Origin: Setaria digitata
Taxonomy: Eukaryota; Nematoda; Chromadorea; Rhabditida; Setariidae
Assembly: GCA_003640385.1 (NCBI GenBank)
Contig: RCAB01000105.1
Location: 62,001-126,000 of the forward strand
Direction: 5' to 3'
DNA: 64,000 bases
The notes beneath the pieces are model-generated. The model did no database searches, was not told the DNA's origin, and was given only the letters and a program-made list of their open reading frames with translations. Positions 48,161 to 62,361 of this stretch are shown piece after piece. Position numbers and translations under genes: made by a program. How positions within the stretch are numbered: the first letter of the stretch is position 1; every line of letters begins with the position of its first letter.

Positions 48161-51100
48161 AGGGTAGAGAACTTTGGTAATTTACCGCTTTTCACCAGCA
48201 AGCTCGGAAATCAGAAATATATATTCGGGTGCACTCACTTGATTTGAACGATGTGTACGTCCTAAAACAGCAGCTTACTTTTCAGACGTAAATCATTCTC
48301 TAACGTAGTTCTTGAACATAATCAAGAATCATCCTCCAAAATGCATTTTCTAAACATATTAGAAAAAAAAAATTACCAAATTGTTGAATGGCTTTGTCAG
48401 CAGACCAGGGCAATTCCAGTGTAATATGTACACGACGTCGACGATTTGCCGCTCTTCGATCCGACTACAGAAAGACAAGCTATATTAGCAGAAATATGTC
48501 CAACGTACTCTCACTGCAAGCTAGAACTCATTCAAAAAAAAAAAAAAAGAAAAAATCGACACATGAAACTAACCTGCAATGAAATACCGGAAGAAGCTGC
48601 TTCTGAAATTACTGCAACTAATTTTTCTCCTTTCATAAATTTATCTTTTTCATCCATATTCATCAACTCCAATGGTACATCTGCGCCAGCATGTCGAAGT
48701 TCATACTCAACATCTCCATCTTCACGACATACAACACGGCCTTTACGACCCGTCATCTAGAAAAAAAATTATTTTAATGTACCGAGATTTTTTTTTTACT
48801 GGGTAAATCACTTATACTAATCGCTACTAAGAATGAAACCATTTGAGCACTTCTGAGTTAGAAAAGTAATGATCGAAAATAAAGAAATATAGCAGATCCG
48901 AACTGAAAAATAAACCTCGGCAACATAGTCGGGACCACCCAATTCGTCAATCAGCTGATCAAGTGTGTTTGGTGGCAATCGGGGACTTAAACGTTCCACA
49001 GCAGCCAGTAATTCTGCTTTGATCAATGAAGTTTCACCAAGTGTAAGGTCTTCGTCATTTACTAGACGCGATGATGACATGAAAACATCAGCAGTACTGC
49101 GCTGGAATCAATTTTGCCTTTAAAAATAACGATTTCTGGAAAATGAAGCTATCTCGACCTCATAGTATATTTTAAAACGCAGTCACTGAGGATTCTAATA
49201 AAAATAAGGATTACCTATGACTGACTCACTGATTCAATCCCCTTAATAAGACTGAAATTTTCCTCAAAAGAACTGCAATTTTTTTCCAATAAAAGACTAC
49301 GATTCATACGATGCTAGCATTGCTATTAGATATGGATAACCAACTTCTGGGTAGACTAACCTATCGGGTGCTAATGATATAATTAAAATGAGTGCTCTTC
49401 TTGAACAAGTGTTCCTGAAAGCAAACCTTACCATCGCCGTAGAATCGATTCTACTATTTACTGACTTTTTCTGCTTTTTTTTAAATTTCTTTTTCTTGAC
49501 TTTCGTTTTCTTCGGAGAATCCGAAATAACTTGTTGCTTTGCTGCCCATGGATCTTCTGGAAATATCATCAAATTTTTTCTCTTAATTTTCATACTTACA
49601 GATAACCATTAAATATTAAAAAATTTTCCAACCATACCTCTGGTAAAGTCACAGGTAAATGGATTAAACTCCTCTTCATCACTGCCCTCTTTCTCCTTAT
49701 CACTGCCAATTTTTTTTCCATCCTTTTCATCATCCGAACTTTTGGCCTCATCCAGCAATCTTTGCAACCAGGTATCTTCATCACCCTGGATGGCTCCATT
49801 TGAAGCTGAAAATAATACATAGCTAAGGAACTTCGAAATTACTGATATTTTCACTCATCTCATGGCTTGCATAAGCACATCTCTTCCACTTTTGATAATT
49901 TCTCGTTATTTTGCAGATTCATATGGATTATTAGTTTATTCTAATTATCACGAAAAATTGGAATTTTCAATAATAAGAAAAGTAAATCAATTAATAAGTG
50001 ATGAATTTAGTCATTTTAGAGATGTTCATAGTGACTCACTATTCAACTATTGAAGCATAAACAGAATTTTTTCGTACCAACACGACCGACCATGATATCC
50101 AGAAATTATGTTTTGATTTCTAAAGGGAAGTTACAGTGAAATAATCAGCACCTGCTGAGGAGAACAGCACATCTTGTTTCCAATAATTTGTGCTTCACCT
50201 CTCAGACAAATAATATTTAACAAAACTATCCGAAATAGTCTTAAAAAACGTACGCCCTCCTTCATCAGTTGATGAATCGTCTTCTTCCGTAGACTGCGAA
50301 CTATCCCCTTGCATTGAAGATGGCGCGCTATTCGAGTCAGTCTCCTCCTCATCTGTTTCTTCTGTAGCAGTCGAATCATGCTTCATTCTTTTTGCAGATA
50401 ATCCAGTAGCTGATAAACTTGTGACTTCCGCTTTCTCCACTAAAACAAACCAAAAAGATAAATATGTTTCTTGATTCCTTCTACATATATACTGAATAAA
50501 AATTTCCTTAATGGTACCAGTTTCTGCTCTTTACTTCCTAAAAGGCTATAACACACTCACTCAATAACAAGAATTGAGAACAACTTATTATCGCAAATAA
50601 ATTTTCTTTCAAAAAAAATTATGCACTGTACATAACTTTGCTTCAGCAACTTATGTTAGTATGTTCCTATCCATGGAAAAAGAATGAAATCCCATTTTTT
50701 TTTTTGAATAAACATTCCTACGTTTATAATGAATAACAGTTGAAAATACAGCATTTGCTACAAGTATAACAGGTGCCCTGCGTAGTTAAAAGCAAGCTGA
50801 CAATCAAATGCAGAGATAAAAACCGACGAACACTCTAAGGCAGGAACAAAAATACAAGACAGCTCTCAGTGGTCGCAAATAAATTTTATTTTGCAACATA
50901 TTATACTCTATTATACGCACATCTGCGTTTGACTGGGCGATTTAATTCATTGCACATTTTGTCGAAATTGGTATACACATCCGCTGCAGAATTCATATTA
51001 TCCGTTGGGAAATGTTTTTCTATAAGCCTCGCCAACACTGCTCTAAATTATGGTCTTCATAAATTTTCTAATTTCACATGTATGACCGTATACGATGCAG

Positions 51101-54100
51101 TTGCATGTATGAAGAATAACTGCTCAATTTAACCCCGATTATAACATGTTTGTTTTTTGTGTTCGCACCAAATTCTGTTAAATACAAACTTGGCTGTTGA
51201 AACAAATTCGGTCAATTCGCCACCAGCATCATCAAGTGCTTCTAATGTTTTTGATTCACCTGTGGTTTGTAAACCAATCACAACGCACTTATTGGCCTTT
51301 ATTGCATCGCGCACTATCTTGACACAAGATTTTACCTAAATATAAAGGGAGTGTATTATTGTCCCTTATTCTAATATTACGCAAAAAAGTGCAACATAAA
51401 GCTCCAAACTATTTTAACCGGCAGTATTTAGTTAATTTAAATCGCAACATGGGTCTTCAATTTTTCCTTCAAATGTAGAAACTACACTGAAAATATTTTA
51501 TAATACCTTTGCGCCAATACACACATATTTGAAAAATCGTTGATGTGCAGCCCAGAACTGCCCCCAAATCAGTTTTACTTGTGCCCGACTAACACAGTGG
51601 CGAGAAAGAGCTGCCTATAAGAAATTTTTTCCTTGATCTTTTGGTTTACTCGAGTAAATGTATAAGTTAGCTTGAAATAATGTAAGCTGATAATACCACT
51701 GAATCACAATTTATCACTTAACAAGGGAGCTACGTAATATTAGAAAGAAGAGCTTCAAATATTTTATGGATCCTCCTCTAAATCTATACAAAGAATCATT
51801 CAGAATCAAGCAGTTATAAGAAAAGCATACCAACCTGAAACTGTCTCCGACATTCCAGCCATATTTTAACTGATGCATCATACACTTCGATGAATTCTGC
51901 CGATAACGGTACCTCTTCAACTCGAAAACTTACACCGCGAAATGAAAGTTGGCGTGCAAGATAAAGGCCTCGCTGCTAGAAATTCATCAACTTTTATGAA
52001 TTTAAAAAGTGGTCTGAGGCGAAAAAATATGCAAAGCCACTATAGTGTAAGCAGGTAAAAACCTTCATATCCATCGCAACCACTTCCATAGCTCCAACAC
52101 CTCGTTTCTCTACGGCATTGATGAAATCGCTGAATTCTCGAAATGCTTGCCCTTGTCCCCATAAGCCTAACCGTGTCATATATGCCATATTTCGGGGTTC
52201 TGAAAATATCAATTTAAAGAGAGTCATACATATTTCTGCATATATTCCAGAAGTTGACATAATCAGGGAGAAACTGCATAGGACTGCGAAAAATAATTCA
52301 ACTTCGTTTAATCGAAAGTAATATGTATAGTCAGAAATCGCTTAAAATCAATAGTGATGCCTGTTACATGCCTGTTGCACCAGTTGCTGAGGCATAAACA
52401 ATTCGAGCATTTGGTAAGGCTTTCTGTAATTCCATAACGCTCCGACCTGTTTTTGTCGGTTTCGAGCCAGATGTAGGAACTAAATTTTTGGCACGATGGC
52501 ATTCATCAAGGACGATAACACCATCATAATCCTATAATAAAAATGATATAATTTAAGCGAAACAAAAGGCATCACTGATGTTAAATTTTGAACCACGAAG
52601 AAAGTGCTCCCGAAAATTTCTACTATTTTCATAAAGTTGAATATACACAGTCGTATGAAATTCAAACTGTTGAAAGCTATAAATGAAAAATCATAACCTA
52701 CAAATTCGAATTCCTTAAATATCTTGAAGGAGAAGTGAAAACACAACAGAAATCAAAGAATAAGAATTTATCGCTAAGACATTAAACATGAAAAAGCATC
52801 TGGCAAATAGTACCATGAGTTCCCTTTGTGAGAGATATCAAGCAGAGGAAAGCTACTGCTACCACAAATTATCATATTCGCAAACACTGAGGTTCGGAAG
52901 GAAACAGTGTGAGCATGTATGGACCTGACAACTAAAGCTATCCCCAGCCTATTCAGATTTCAATAAAAATTAGGAAGAGACTCACCTGACCAAACCACTG
53001 GATCAGTTGCTTAAGTCTCGTTCGGTATTTACCCTTTGCTGAACGACATTCACCAATCAGCGATGAATATGTTGCAAAAATGCAACCTTTCTTGACATCA
53101 TTTTCTTTTCCACCAATTTTGGAATATTTGAATTTATTCAATGCATAAACCTAAAAGCATAACTGTAATGTCATGCGATATTTCAGTGCAATAGAACAAA
53201 GCCAAAATATTTATTGACCAATAAAATACACACCACATGTGACAATTTTAACCAACAAATCGAGAAATGTAAGAACAGTTCGTGTACAAAAGTATAAACC
53301 TTGATATTTTTGGCACCGATATCCCTCAAATCACGTTCAGCATCGTATCGCAAATCGGCCGAAACACTCAGCCTATAAACAGCACTTTTTTTTTTTTTTC
53401 AAATTGGAAGAATGAAAAAAATTTTTTTTCCTTAAATTTTTTTTGGGATTTTTTTTTTTTTTTTTGGACCTCTTGAAAATTGATGAGCTTTCAGGAAGTT
53501 ATCTCAGGTATTTCAATATGATGGAAACAAGTGGTCATTAGGATTTGAAAACCAGAATGTTATAGACATGATAATAACTGATAACGCGCATGAAATTTCA
53601 ACGCAAGACCACAAGTATCGACATTAAGATGACAAATCTACAGCTGCAAAAACAAGTCGAAATTTTACACATATTTCAATGTGTAAAATCTCGACCATTC
53701 AATTTAAGGAAAATTTCAGCCACTAAATGAAAGTAAAAAAAAATAATACCAAATTGAACGTTTGCGTCCTAAAAGATAATTTTCAAAAATGATACAAGCA
53801 ATTGTTCTTCCTTTACCCACGCCTGCTCCATCACCTGTGAAATCAAGAGACGAATTACGAAATGAAATTCATAATGGAGAGGATAAATAACAAATTTAAA
53901 CTGCACACAACTAGATGATATTATAGATAATACTGTATAAATCAACTTCACCTACGATTTTCAAACATGGATTTTGAGAAACTTGTCCAGGATAAGATAA
54001 TTCAAAGGATAATTGTGTTTCACAAACTTCCAAGCAGTAGTGAAGTCTTCATAATATTCATAACACGGCAATGGAAATCAATCAACACTCTCATATGAAA

Positions 54101-56932
54101 TTAATTAAAATATCTAACCAATCAAATAGCCAACACGTTCATTTGACGGAAGACGCATCTCATGTGCTTGACAAGCATAAACTACTGCTTCCAGCTGTAC
54201 AGCTGAAATCGCGCCAGTATCTATGATCTATAAAATAATAGCACTTACGCATCGAACAATTTTCAGAAAAAAATCTCCAAAAATGGCTAAATGTGATACA
54301 ATTCTTTTTTTCCAGAAAAAAAAAAACTAGACCTCCTCGGGAATAGTCAAATTATATCGTATATCTGGTGGTGCAACACTACTCAACGATGCAGTCTCAA
54401 TAACACTATCTGGATGTGATAAACCAGAACGAAGTTTCGCCGGGCGATAATCTGCATAAGTTTCTGCGTAACCCAAATTTTCTTCCTAAAATTAATGGTA
54501 AAAAAAACTGAATGGTAAGTACGAAGTGAAAGTGCTCATAATATCATTCATCCTACGCAACCTAAAATCCACTCCTTAACAATCACGGATTACGACAATT
54601 TCTCTTTCGATCAAAGCAGACACATTGTTGTCCGGAAAAAAAACAATAAAAGTTGTTGGTAAAAAAAGACTAAAAGAATTCGACTATTGTTGTTTACAAT
54701 AAAATTTTGTACTGTTTTCAAGTTTCAGAACAAAACATGAAAGCTACAGTTTAGCGATTTTCGAACCTGGAAATCCTCAAAAGACAACATTTTCCGATAC
54801 ATAAAAAACACAAACCTCATCATCAATATCCTGATCACTGTGAGAACTGCGATACTGCAAAGCTGCTTCCATTTCGTTACGTATAGAAGACTTTTTCTCT
54901 TTCTGTTCTAATATCTGATTCAACGATTTACGTTCCATAACGCGTGAACTATCGAAAAAAACTTCATCTTTGGATGTCCCACTACTACCTGCGGCTCTTC
55001 CACGACACCCATCCACTTGTGATGGCTTTTGTTCAGTCATTCGAATACGCCGCAAAACTTCACCAACAGGTAACCGTGACTCAACCGAATTTCCGAAAAC
55101 ACGTATCCGCCCTGCTACATCGAGCTGTAGTTTTTCAACACTATCATTATGTCCTTGTGTTTCAGATGGAAGCGACTTCAAATTAGCAATGGAACCAGCT
55201 AAATGAGTTCGAGCTCTCTGCAAGTTTGGCACCACACGGGTTGCTACAGTGGCGGTATGAGCACCTTGCACGGTCACCGGTGATGTTCGGCGCAGAACGG
55301 AATTCCGTATAATCCTTGGCTGAGCATGTAAGACAGATGTGGTATTCGGTCGCAACGCTGGCGATGGTAAATACTGATGTCCTGTTTCTTGTAAGACGTT
55401 TACTGGATCCCTTTCAATGGATCCCGATAAAACGCTTCTGTAAAGATAAAAGATGGCCATGCTTAATGCTAATTTAATATTTATCTAAATTTTTGTTGCT
55501 CAATCATGTGCCTATAATTTCGCTTCTGATGTCAATACTACGATCCAAATACATCATGATTTTCACACGGATTTAAACCAACCTCATCAAGTAGCGAATT
55601 TTATTATTTTTAGAGACAAAGGAATTCATGTTACCTCACTTTCTTCTGACCGTCCTTGATAATATTTCAGGAAAATAACTGTGATTCAAAAGGTGGTTGC
55701 AGTTTTCATTTTTATAATTACTTTTCACATCAACAAAGTGTTCACCGCTGTAAGAAAACAGGAGCTGATCTGTTTGAACGAAAAACTGGACGAATTATAC
55801 GACTACCACGAAATCCAAGTGTTCCATTAATGTTTCGATTTGGAATTACACGCGTGGGTGGAAAACGCCGTGGTATAGTCTCCCAGTTACGCTGGCGTAC
55901 GTAAACCACACCTAAATAAGAATGAAAAAAATGGCTTTGTCAGGTTGACTTGGACATTACTGAAAGAGAGTAAAACCTCAGCATTTCAAAGTGAAAAAAA
56001 TAGTAAAACAGTAAAACATAGCAAAATAAAATGGCAAAACCATTTTTCGGGCGCTGATGCATAATAACCACACGACGAGGCACGTTCCAGGATGCGCCAC
56101 CCATATATGATGGCCCTTCGATAATTTCAACATCATTATCATCATCAAGTCCGTTAACAACCGACGGCATTTCACGTGCCACTTTTACTGTCGATCGCGC
56201 AGTCACAGCATTCCTAACTGTCTAAAAAGTACTGAGAAATTCAAAATTAAATTATACCAACAGATTCAATTTGTTTTAAAGTTTAAAACTATTCAGAAAT
56301 TAAATGCCACACAGTAATCAAGTGAAAGAAACAAATTCCTTTCGTCATAAAAATCACACAGACTAACTACTATGGTAATTAAACTACATTAATAAAGGTT
56401 ATCTTACTTTCACATTGCATGGCTGCAGTCGCTGCTGTGTTACTAAAACAGAACGCTGTAAACGAAGCGTATTGTTATCAGTATCCGGTAAATTCCCTGG
56501 CTGTGTTAATGCCACCCGTTTAGCACTGCCAGCACTCAAATCACTCGGTAACTCGGCTGTTTCGACAATTTCAACAAGCTGCTGCTGTTGCTGTTGGATG
56601 ACTGTTGAAGGTACATTTTCGGTGATATTATTTGAGGAATCATGAATATGTGGCGTATCCGAAGGAGAGTTACTCTCAGAATCAGTGTGTGAGCATGAGG
56701 GAAGAGTTACACAACCATCGCTTAGTATTTCCACATTCTGCTTCTTATCGTCGGCTTCAGATTTCCCAGCCAATTTCAGCAAAGAATTCGTCTGATCACT
56801 GGTGTTGACAATTGCTGTAGTTGCTAAGTCATCTCCCAATGATTTAACAACTTCACCATTAATGCTTTCCGGTGCCAGCAAAAATTCCTCTAATCCAGCC
56901 TCGCATATCGCCGCAGACAGCAAATCATCCAT
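45969..56932 (-). CDS. let-765: Strawberry notch orthologue (SBNO / LET-765), DExD/H helicase-like coactivator
   Basis: 28 minus-strand exons join in frame to about 1688 residues: 56932-56408, 56221-56041, 55911-55746, 55437-54816, 54485-54333, 54227-54119, 53834-53750, 53372-53300, 53150-52986, 52531-52372, 52199-52063, 51975-51835, 51614-51507, 51335-51190, 51042-50921, 50439-50254, 49805-49638, 49556-49432, 49101-48916, 48756-48574, 48464-48377, 48261-48186, 47883-47669, 47526-47311, 47224-47061, 46914-46692, 46552-46313 and 46072-45969. Identity to human SBNO1 is high throughout the core: [11 protein letters not shown] (Walker A, about 586-596), DECHRAKN (DECH box, about 702-705), [20 protein letters not shown] before an acidic/basic linker, [37 protein letters not shown] and [23 protein letters not shown] proteins are nuclear transcription coregulators of Notch/EGFR-type signalling; LET-765 supports lin-3 expression in C. 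elegans. The N-terminus ([19 protein letters not shown]) resembles the SBNO start; an extra 5' exon cannot be excluded. Intron 10 uses a GC donor. Confidence 0.96.
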
Positions 56933-59900
56933 TCGTTGTGGACCCTTCAAATATAATCAAATTATAACTTTTTGTTCAACCATTTCACATTTTTTTTTAA
57001 GTATCTGCTGAGAAACTTCTCGATTTTTTCTCGACGCACAGAGAATTAACTTTCTCTACAGGAAATATTTTACATGCAGCATGTACGTCACACAACATCC
57101 ACTGTGTATATAACAAGTTGCACACGAGTAACATTTATTGAAATATGTATTTAAAATTAGTAAATGCATCTGCTTCAAATATCTACTGTAAAGCATCATC
57201 ATCTGTGCTTAATATACGCTGAATTAATTTTGCTTGAATGTATCACTCTCGACCTAATATGTAAAATATTTCATACGGTGTTGGCTAAATACACGCATTT
57301 TCGAAATGCCAAAGTCTACCGTATTAAAATAAAACTGTTGGAGTGTCGTGCACTTAAAGGTCATATAATGTAAATTCAAAATATCACTACAAAAGAATTC
57401 TTAATTCTCAAAAAATTGTACAAAATCATCCAATCCGAGCCTTTTTTTTCAAAGATGAAAAAAAAAAAAAATGCTACAAGTAGAAAGAAACTGACGGCAT
57501 CGCAAAGCAGAATGGGATCTAATGACAGCTAAAATAAATTATCCTAAATGAACCAATGTTTTACATTCTTTCTTCAGAAAAAAAAAAAAAAAAGAAAGCA
57601 AAAGAGCTCGACTGGAACCAAAATGGAAAATTAATTTTAACTTAAATTTCAATTCAACTCTGATCACAGTGTGGATGGGATGTTTAATGCTCTTCTCTTT
57701 TTTGCTTCCCTCTCTATTCTTTCCTTCTCCTTACGTTTAGACTAAAAAATGGCGAAATAAAATTCAAATAATTCAACTGGAACTGCAGTTCATTTGAATA
57801 CCTAAGGATATATCTGTAAGTATACATGCGGAATTGTATATTGGTGGTGGTAAATATCAACAAATTTACTACGGAAAAGTTAACTCTATTTCGTTCTACC
57901 ATGACAAATCGAAGTATCAGACTAAGATCTAAAAATTATTAGATCGAAAGACACTTCCCCCCTTCATATTCCTTTCCTAAATGAAACAGAGAGAAATGCT
58001 GCATGTAGAACATCAGTCGATAATCTCCCTTAGTAGTAGTGGTAATTCACTTCAGGGCATTTCTTTTTCATATGCAAATTTCACCACCGTTTATTTTGCT
58101 GAGCACTGAACTAACAAACTCCAGGCTTCGTTAAATCAATTATTCTCAATTCAATTACACTACTGCAAATTTCAAAATGCGATTTGATATAAGTGAAAGT
58201 GTCGCTAACTTTCTTTACGACATTTATCCTCTGCTATCTCCCGTGGTTCGTAATTCTTACCAAATCTAACTAGTCCTATTTCTATGATCCGATCATCCTC
58301 ACAGAAAAAGAAAGTTTAAATGTATGATCCACATCTCAATATAAATTTGAAGTTAGCTCTCCTTCCCCTTCCCTCTTTCTTTTCTTGATCCAACAACAAA
58401 TGGATACTCTTTATTGACCAGTGGAACGTGTATGCACTCCAGCCTGACCTCACCTGTGCTTACCATCTCAGCAACAAACTGAGGCTGGTAATACCTGACA
58501 GGGTCATACATCTTCGCCCATTTACATTAGCTATCAATCTTCTTCGTCATTCCTCATAATAGCCTATCCTTTTCTCTCTCTCTTTCTCTTCAACTCTTCT
58601 TTGGCGTCATTCCGTTGCATCGTGAAAAGTTCCACGTAACAAACCGTACCGACTGAAACGTTTGTGAGAAGTGATGTTCTGCTAATTCTCAACCTCTCGT
58701 AAGTTACCGTTCCTTCTCTCTTTAACAATCTCCTACTGGCTTTCCGGATCCAGCTTCACATTACTTCCGGAATTCGCCTAACACTCGGCCTCGTCCAACT
58801 TCCCGTCCTTTCTCGCCCTCTAAACCTTATCCCGTCGCTGCATTTCTGCAAAACTTATGAGTAATGCTGCAGTTCGGCAAATTGCCAAAGAGAAGTTGTG
58901 TCGTGCGAAAACCCGCACTCGAGATCACTTGAAACGATGCAGCGCTGCAACGCTCACCCTCACCCTAGCACGATCAAAAATGGATGAACAGAGGAAGGAG
59001 GGTTGAAGTGTTAAGAGAACTCGCTCGGTGTGCCTCTGTTTGCGTTGCCTTTTATACTAAGCTGTCGCGTGCGCTGCACCGCAGTGTACCGCCCCACTGA
59101 TATGCCAGTGGCTTCACTTTGGATTTGTGCCAAAATGCATCATTATGCGAACATTCCAAAATGCAATCTAAGTCTAGCATTCTTCCACGTTATCTTCTTG
59201 TCGCCTGCTTCACTGTCCAGTCGCCCAGCTGCACTACTGGTGCAGCGCTACATTGCGCAACTTCTGCACGTAATATGCTGCCTTCATTACGTGTTGTCTT
59301 TGTTGGTACTCTTTTTCTCGGTCTGTCATATCACCGCGTGTGCGTCTCTCCGTCACTCACGCACGTCTGCCGTCAGTCTGGCCACTTGACCACGTTACTT
59401 CGACCGCACATCCATTGTCCTTCATCCGTCGTTTCCGCCCTCTGTGTACGTGGTGTCCGTCGCGTCGAATCTCTGTATGTGTAGGCTGACTGTCTCTGAA
59501 GCACCCGTCTCTCCGTCTGTAGTCTCGAGATATGTATATCTGTGCTGTTTGTCTATTTGTCTGTATGTCACCTGCACTGATTCCTATGCGTTTAGTAATT
59601 CTTTCGTAAAGGTCAAAAGGTTAAGGAATAAGTTCGAAGGGGTCAAACCATGGTTGAGGGACCATCTCACTCTCATTACTTCATGCATGCACTATTTGAG
59701 TGGAAATCACCATGGAATTTGGGAAAAATAGTTCAGGGAAAAAGAAATGAGCGTCAACACTTCTTTTGCCGAAAGGACGTTTCGTTATATGTATTTAACT
59801 GGAAGCTATTACAAGGAATGGAACAGTTAAATGAACAACTTGAATATCCGTAATTACTTCCAGTTTAGATGCCCTTCACGTGCATGCGCGATGCAGTTTG

Positions 59901-62361
59901 GTAGAGCACACGGACAGATCAATTCATATCAGTTTGCCATCTTAGTGAGGTCAGCTGAATATTATTACACAAGCAGTAATCATGTGATAGGGTATCTGTT
60001 CATGTCCTAGGCACCAAACTGTTGATAATTTGTATTTCCACAATTTGCTTCATGTCCACGTTCACTCTGTAGCAGTGAAAAGTGCACATCTACGCAGTAA
60101 TAAAATTTGCATAATTTTTCAGTGTATTTCTTGGTTTCCTATGCATGATGGGAAAGACTTAACAGTCTTTGCTCTTTGTCATCAGAATCTTTGTTCATTT
60201 CTGTGTACTTCTGAGTAAAAATTTTATTTTCTGCAGTTCTCGTCAACATTAAACAAATGAAAAAGAAGTGGGTCGGCTATTTTGTTTTGTTGCTAATGAT
60301 CAAGAAGTTACTCGAGAGATGAAACTAATGTATGTCGACTCAGTTTATCGGAAAGGAAGGTTGCTAGAGTGATCCAGGTGTTCCTTAAAACCTCTGGTCA
60401 TTATAGGTTAATTAATACTAATAACGCTTACCTGTGCTCAGCTCTGTGTCCAAACTGGAATTTACTGAAAACTTATCAAATTTCCTTTGCCTTGCAAAGT
60501 TTCGGAACTTTTGTTCATGTTGTTTGGTAAACTGGCGAGGTCACTATAGATTAGCATAAAAAATTTTTACATTCGGCCATCCATGTTATTGTCTGAATTG
60601 ACATCTAATTACCCACATTTACTCATAACCTTTAGGAGCTGCAAGGTGGAACTGCTAACATGATAAAATTGGATTTGAAAGCATCAAATTTAAATTAATT
60701 CAAATAAGTTACGATCGAAGTCAGCATACAGGTGATTGGTACTCACGAATAATACTACCACTACTATGCAGAGTTGATTAGCTTCCACTTCTTTTTTGGA
60801 ACCACAGAATTATCCTTATTCTTTTGTTGTTTTGGTTCGGCAGTTCATTCTCCCGTAATTTCCTGGTCCTCCCGCTCCTCCATCTCTCTCATAATCCAAT
60901 GTTTTTGGGAGCAATCCTTTCTCCCTCGGTAACAGAAGCTGAATGAAATTTCTGTGTCATTGCAGTTTCGCCGTTCTCATGAATTTTAATGCACTTCCCA
61001 TTCTCCCAATTTGCTTACTCTCTTCGATCAGTTATTTGTGAAATTTCATGGAAAATATAAATCTCACAATAATTGGTGTGTGAATACCTGCAGAGAGGAT
61101 CACTTCAAAGACTTTTTTCACTTAATTGTGAAGAAAATAAATCAATAGAAAATAAATGTACCAATTTTGTATGAGTCACAATTAAAAAAGGAACAAAAAC
61201 CTGGAATTTCCTTCGCTACATTGAAACGTTAAGTGTGTGGATAAATGTAATTTTTTCGAAAATTCTTTCCTTTCTGTTTCTTTTGGTTGTTGGACATATC
61301 TGAAATTGAACAGCCTGAAATGGAAATAAATGAGAGAGGAAGTGATCTGCTGAATCATTATGGAATGAACATGCGCATGCGTGCTTGCATGCATGCAGTG
61401 TTTCTTTTTTGTACGAGCAGTGTGTTTTGCATTCGGAATTCGACTGATACTGCATCTGTTGCATAATGTCCTACACGTCAAGATGAACGTGTTCGTATCG
61501 AAGTACAACATGCTGGTGGAAGGTGGAATTTTGTGTTGTGCATGAATGGCACGTGAGGTCATCGTGTTCATGATAAACGTGTTCGTATCGTCAAAGTGTA
61601 ACATTTTGTCTTGTGCGTGAATGGTACGCAGGGTCACTGGTGTATTTGTTAGTCTGTAAACGTCACTGATTTATGCCTCTTATATACTTTCCTGTTTCTG
61701 TGACTCCCCAAAAATACGGATCACTTGATTCAGTAATAACTGAAGAGGGAATATTTTAGACTTAAGCTATGTTTAAGCTAATAATTAAGTAATTAAGCTC
61801 TCTGTGTATGTATGACAGTGTTTACGTTTGTGATTATATTAAAAAGTTAAAAAAAAGTGGAGGAGAAAAACTGACAATATCATTTACTTTTTTAATAGTA
61901 CTTTTATACACAATTTTTACCGACTGTTTCGTGGAAAAATTATTTGATGCATGGACCGGTAAGTTGTTATTTATTCTTGCAAAAATCATTAATTAAAATT
62001 CTATAAAGCACATTTTTCACAAACTGTTTCGTCGTTTCCATATACACCTAATTTATGTATTTTGTTGGTTGGAAAAGGGGTATGGAAAGGTAGTTGTAAT
62101 AATTTTTATAGACTTTTTTTGTTTACGTTCTTAGGACTGATGCGTTTCCCATAGTTTCCATCTTTTACGGATTGTATTTCGTATGTTGTTCCTGTCTTTT
62201 TTTTTTCTGGCTTTTTCTTGTCGATTTATTACAGTGATGCCGTTTGCAGTGAGAAGCGATTGTTGATATAGGAGACGAGTGTTGAAGTTATTTTATAGAA
62301 GTTCCCTTCTTTATATCATTCGATGCCACCTTAAATGTAAGATTACGTGAGCTGCGTAACG
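56933..62361. promoter_or_regulatory. Divergent intergenic region, let-765 / KMT5A
   Basis: This 5.4-kb spacer separates the head-to-head starts of let-765 (minus) and the KMT5A-like gene (plus) and must hold both promoters. The part from about 58.3 to 59.6 kb is clearly richer in GC and CpG than the rest of the window. Plus-strand ORFs there (59030-59389, 59119-59484, 59444-59731) overlap in three frames and look like chance frames. The block at 61480-61640 contains an imperfect repeat (see findings). No TATA-like or SL-acceptor site could be assigned. Confidence 0.45.
58857..59006 (+). CDS. Small 49-residue ORF in the GC-rich spacer (uncertain)
   Basis: ATG to TGA, beginning MSNAAVRQIAKEKLCRAKTR; basic and Ala/Thr-rich. 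It could be a small protein, an upstream ORF of the KMT5A transcript, or chance in GC-rich DNA. It has no recognised relatives. Confidence 0.15.
   Translation: MSNAAVRQIAKEKLCRAKTRTRDHLKRCSAATLTLTLARSKMDEQRKEG

Noticed and set aside
55656..55904. 82-codon plus-strand ORF
   Set aside because: It is the complement of let-765 exon 3 (55911-55746), whose minus-strand frame fits the gene model and phases.
59030..59731. Three overlapping plus-strand ORFs of 95-121 codons
   Set aside because: They overlap in different frames in GC-rich DNA, where stops are rarer, and show no recognisable domain or splice pattern.
61182..61637. 151-codon minus-strand ORF rich in His/Thr
   Set aside because: It runs through an imperfect DNA repeat, which explains its repeated peptide segments, and has no supporting features.
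61808..61959. Hydrophobic ORF ending at a gtaagt donor, as a possible KMT5A first exon
   Set aside because: Its phase does not fit the next KMT5A exon and the hydrophobic sequence is unlike KMT5A; 62362-62426 fits the phase.
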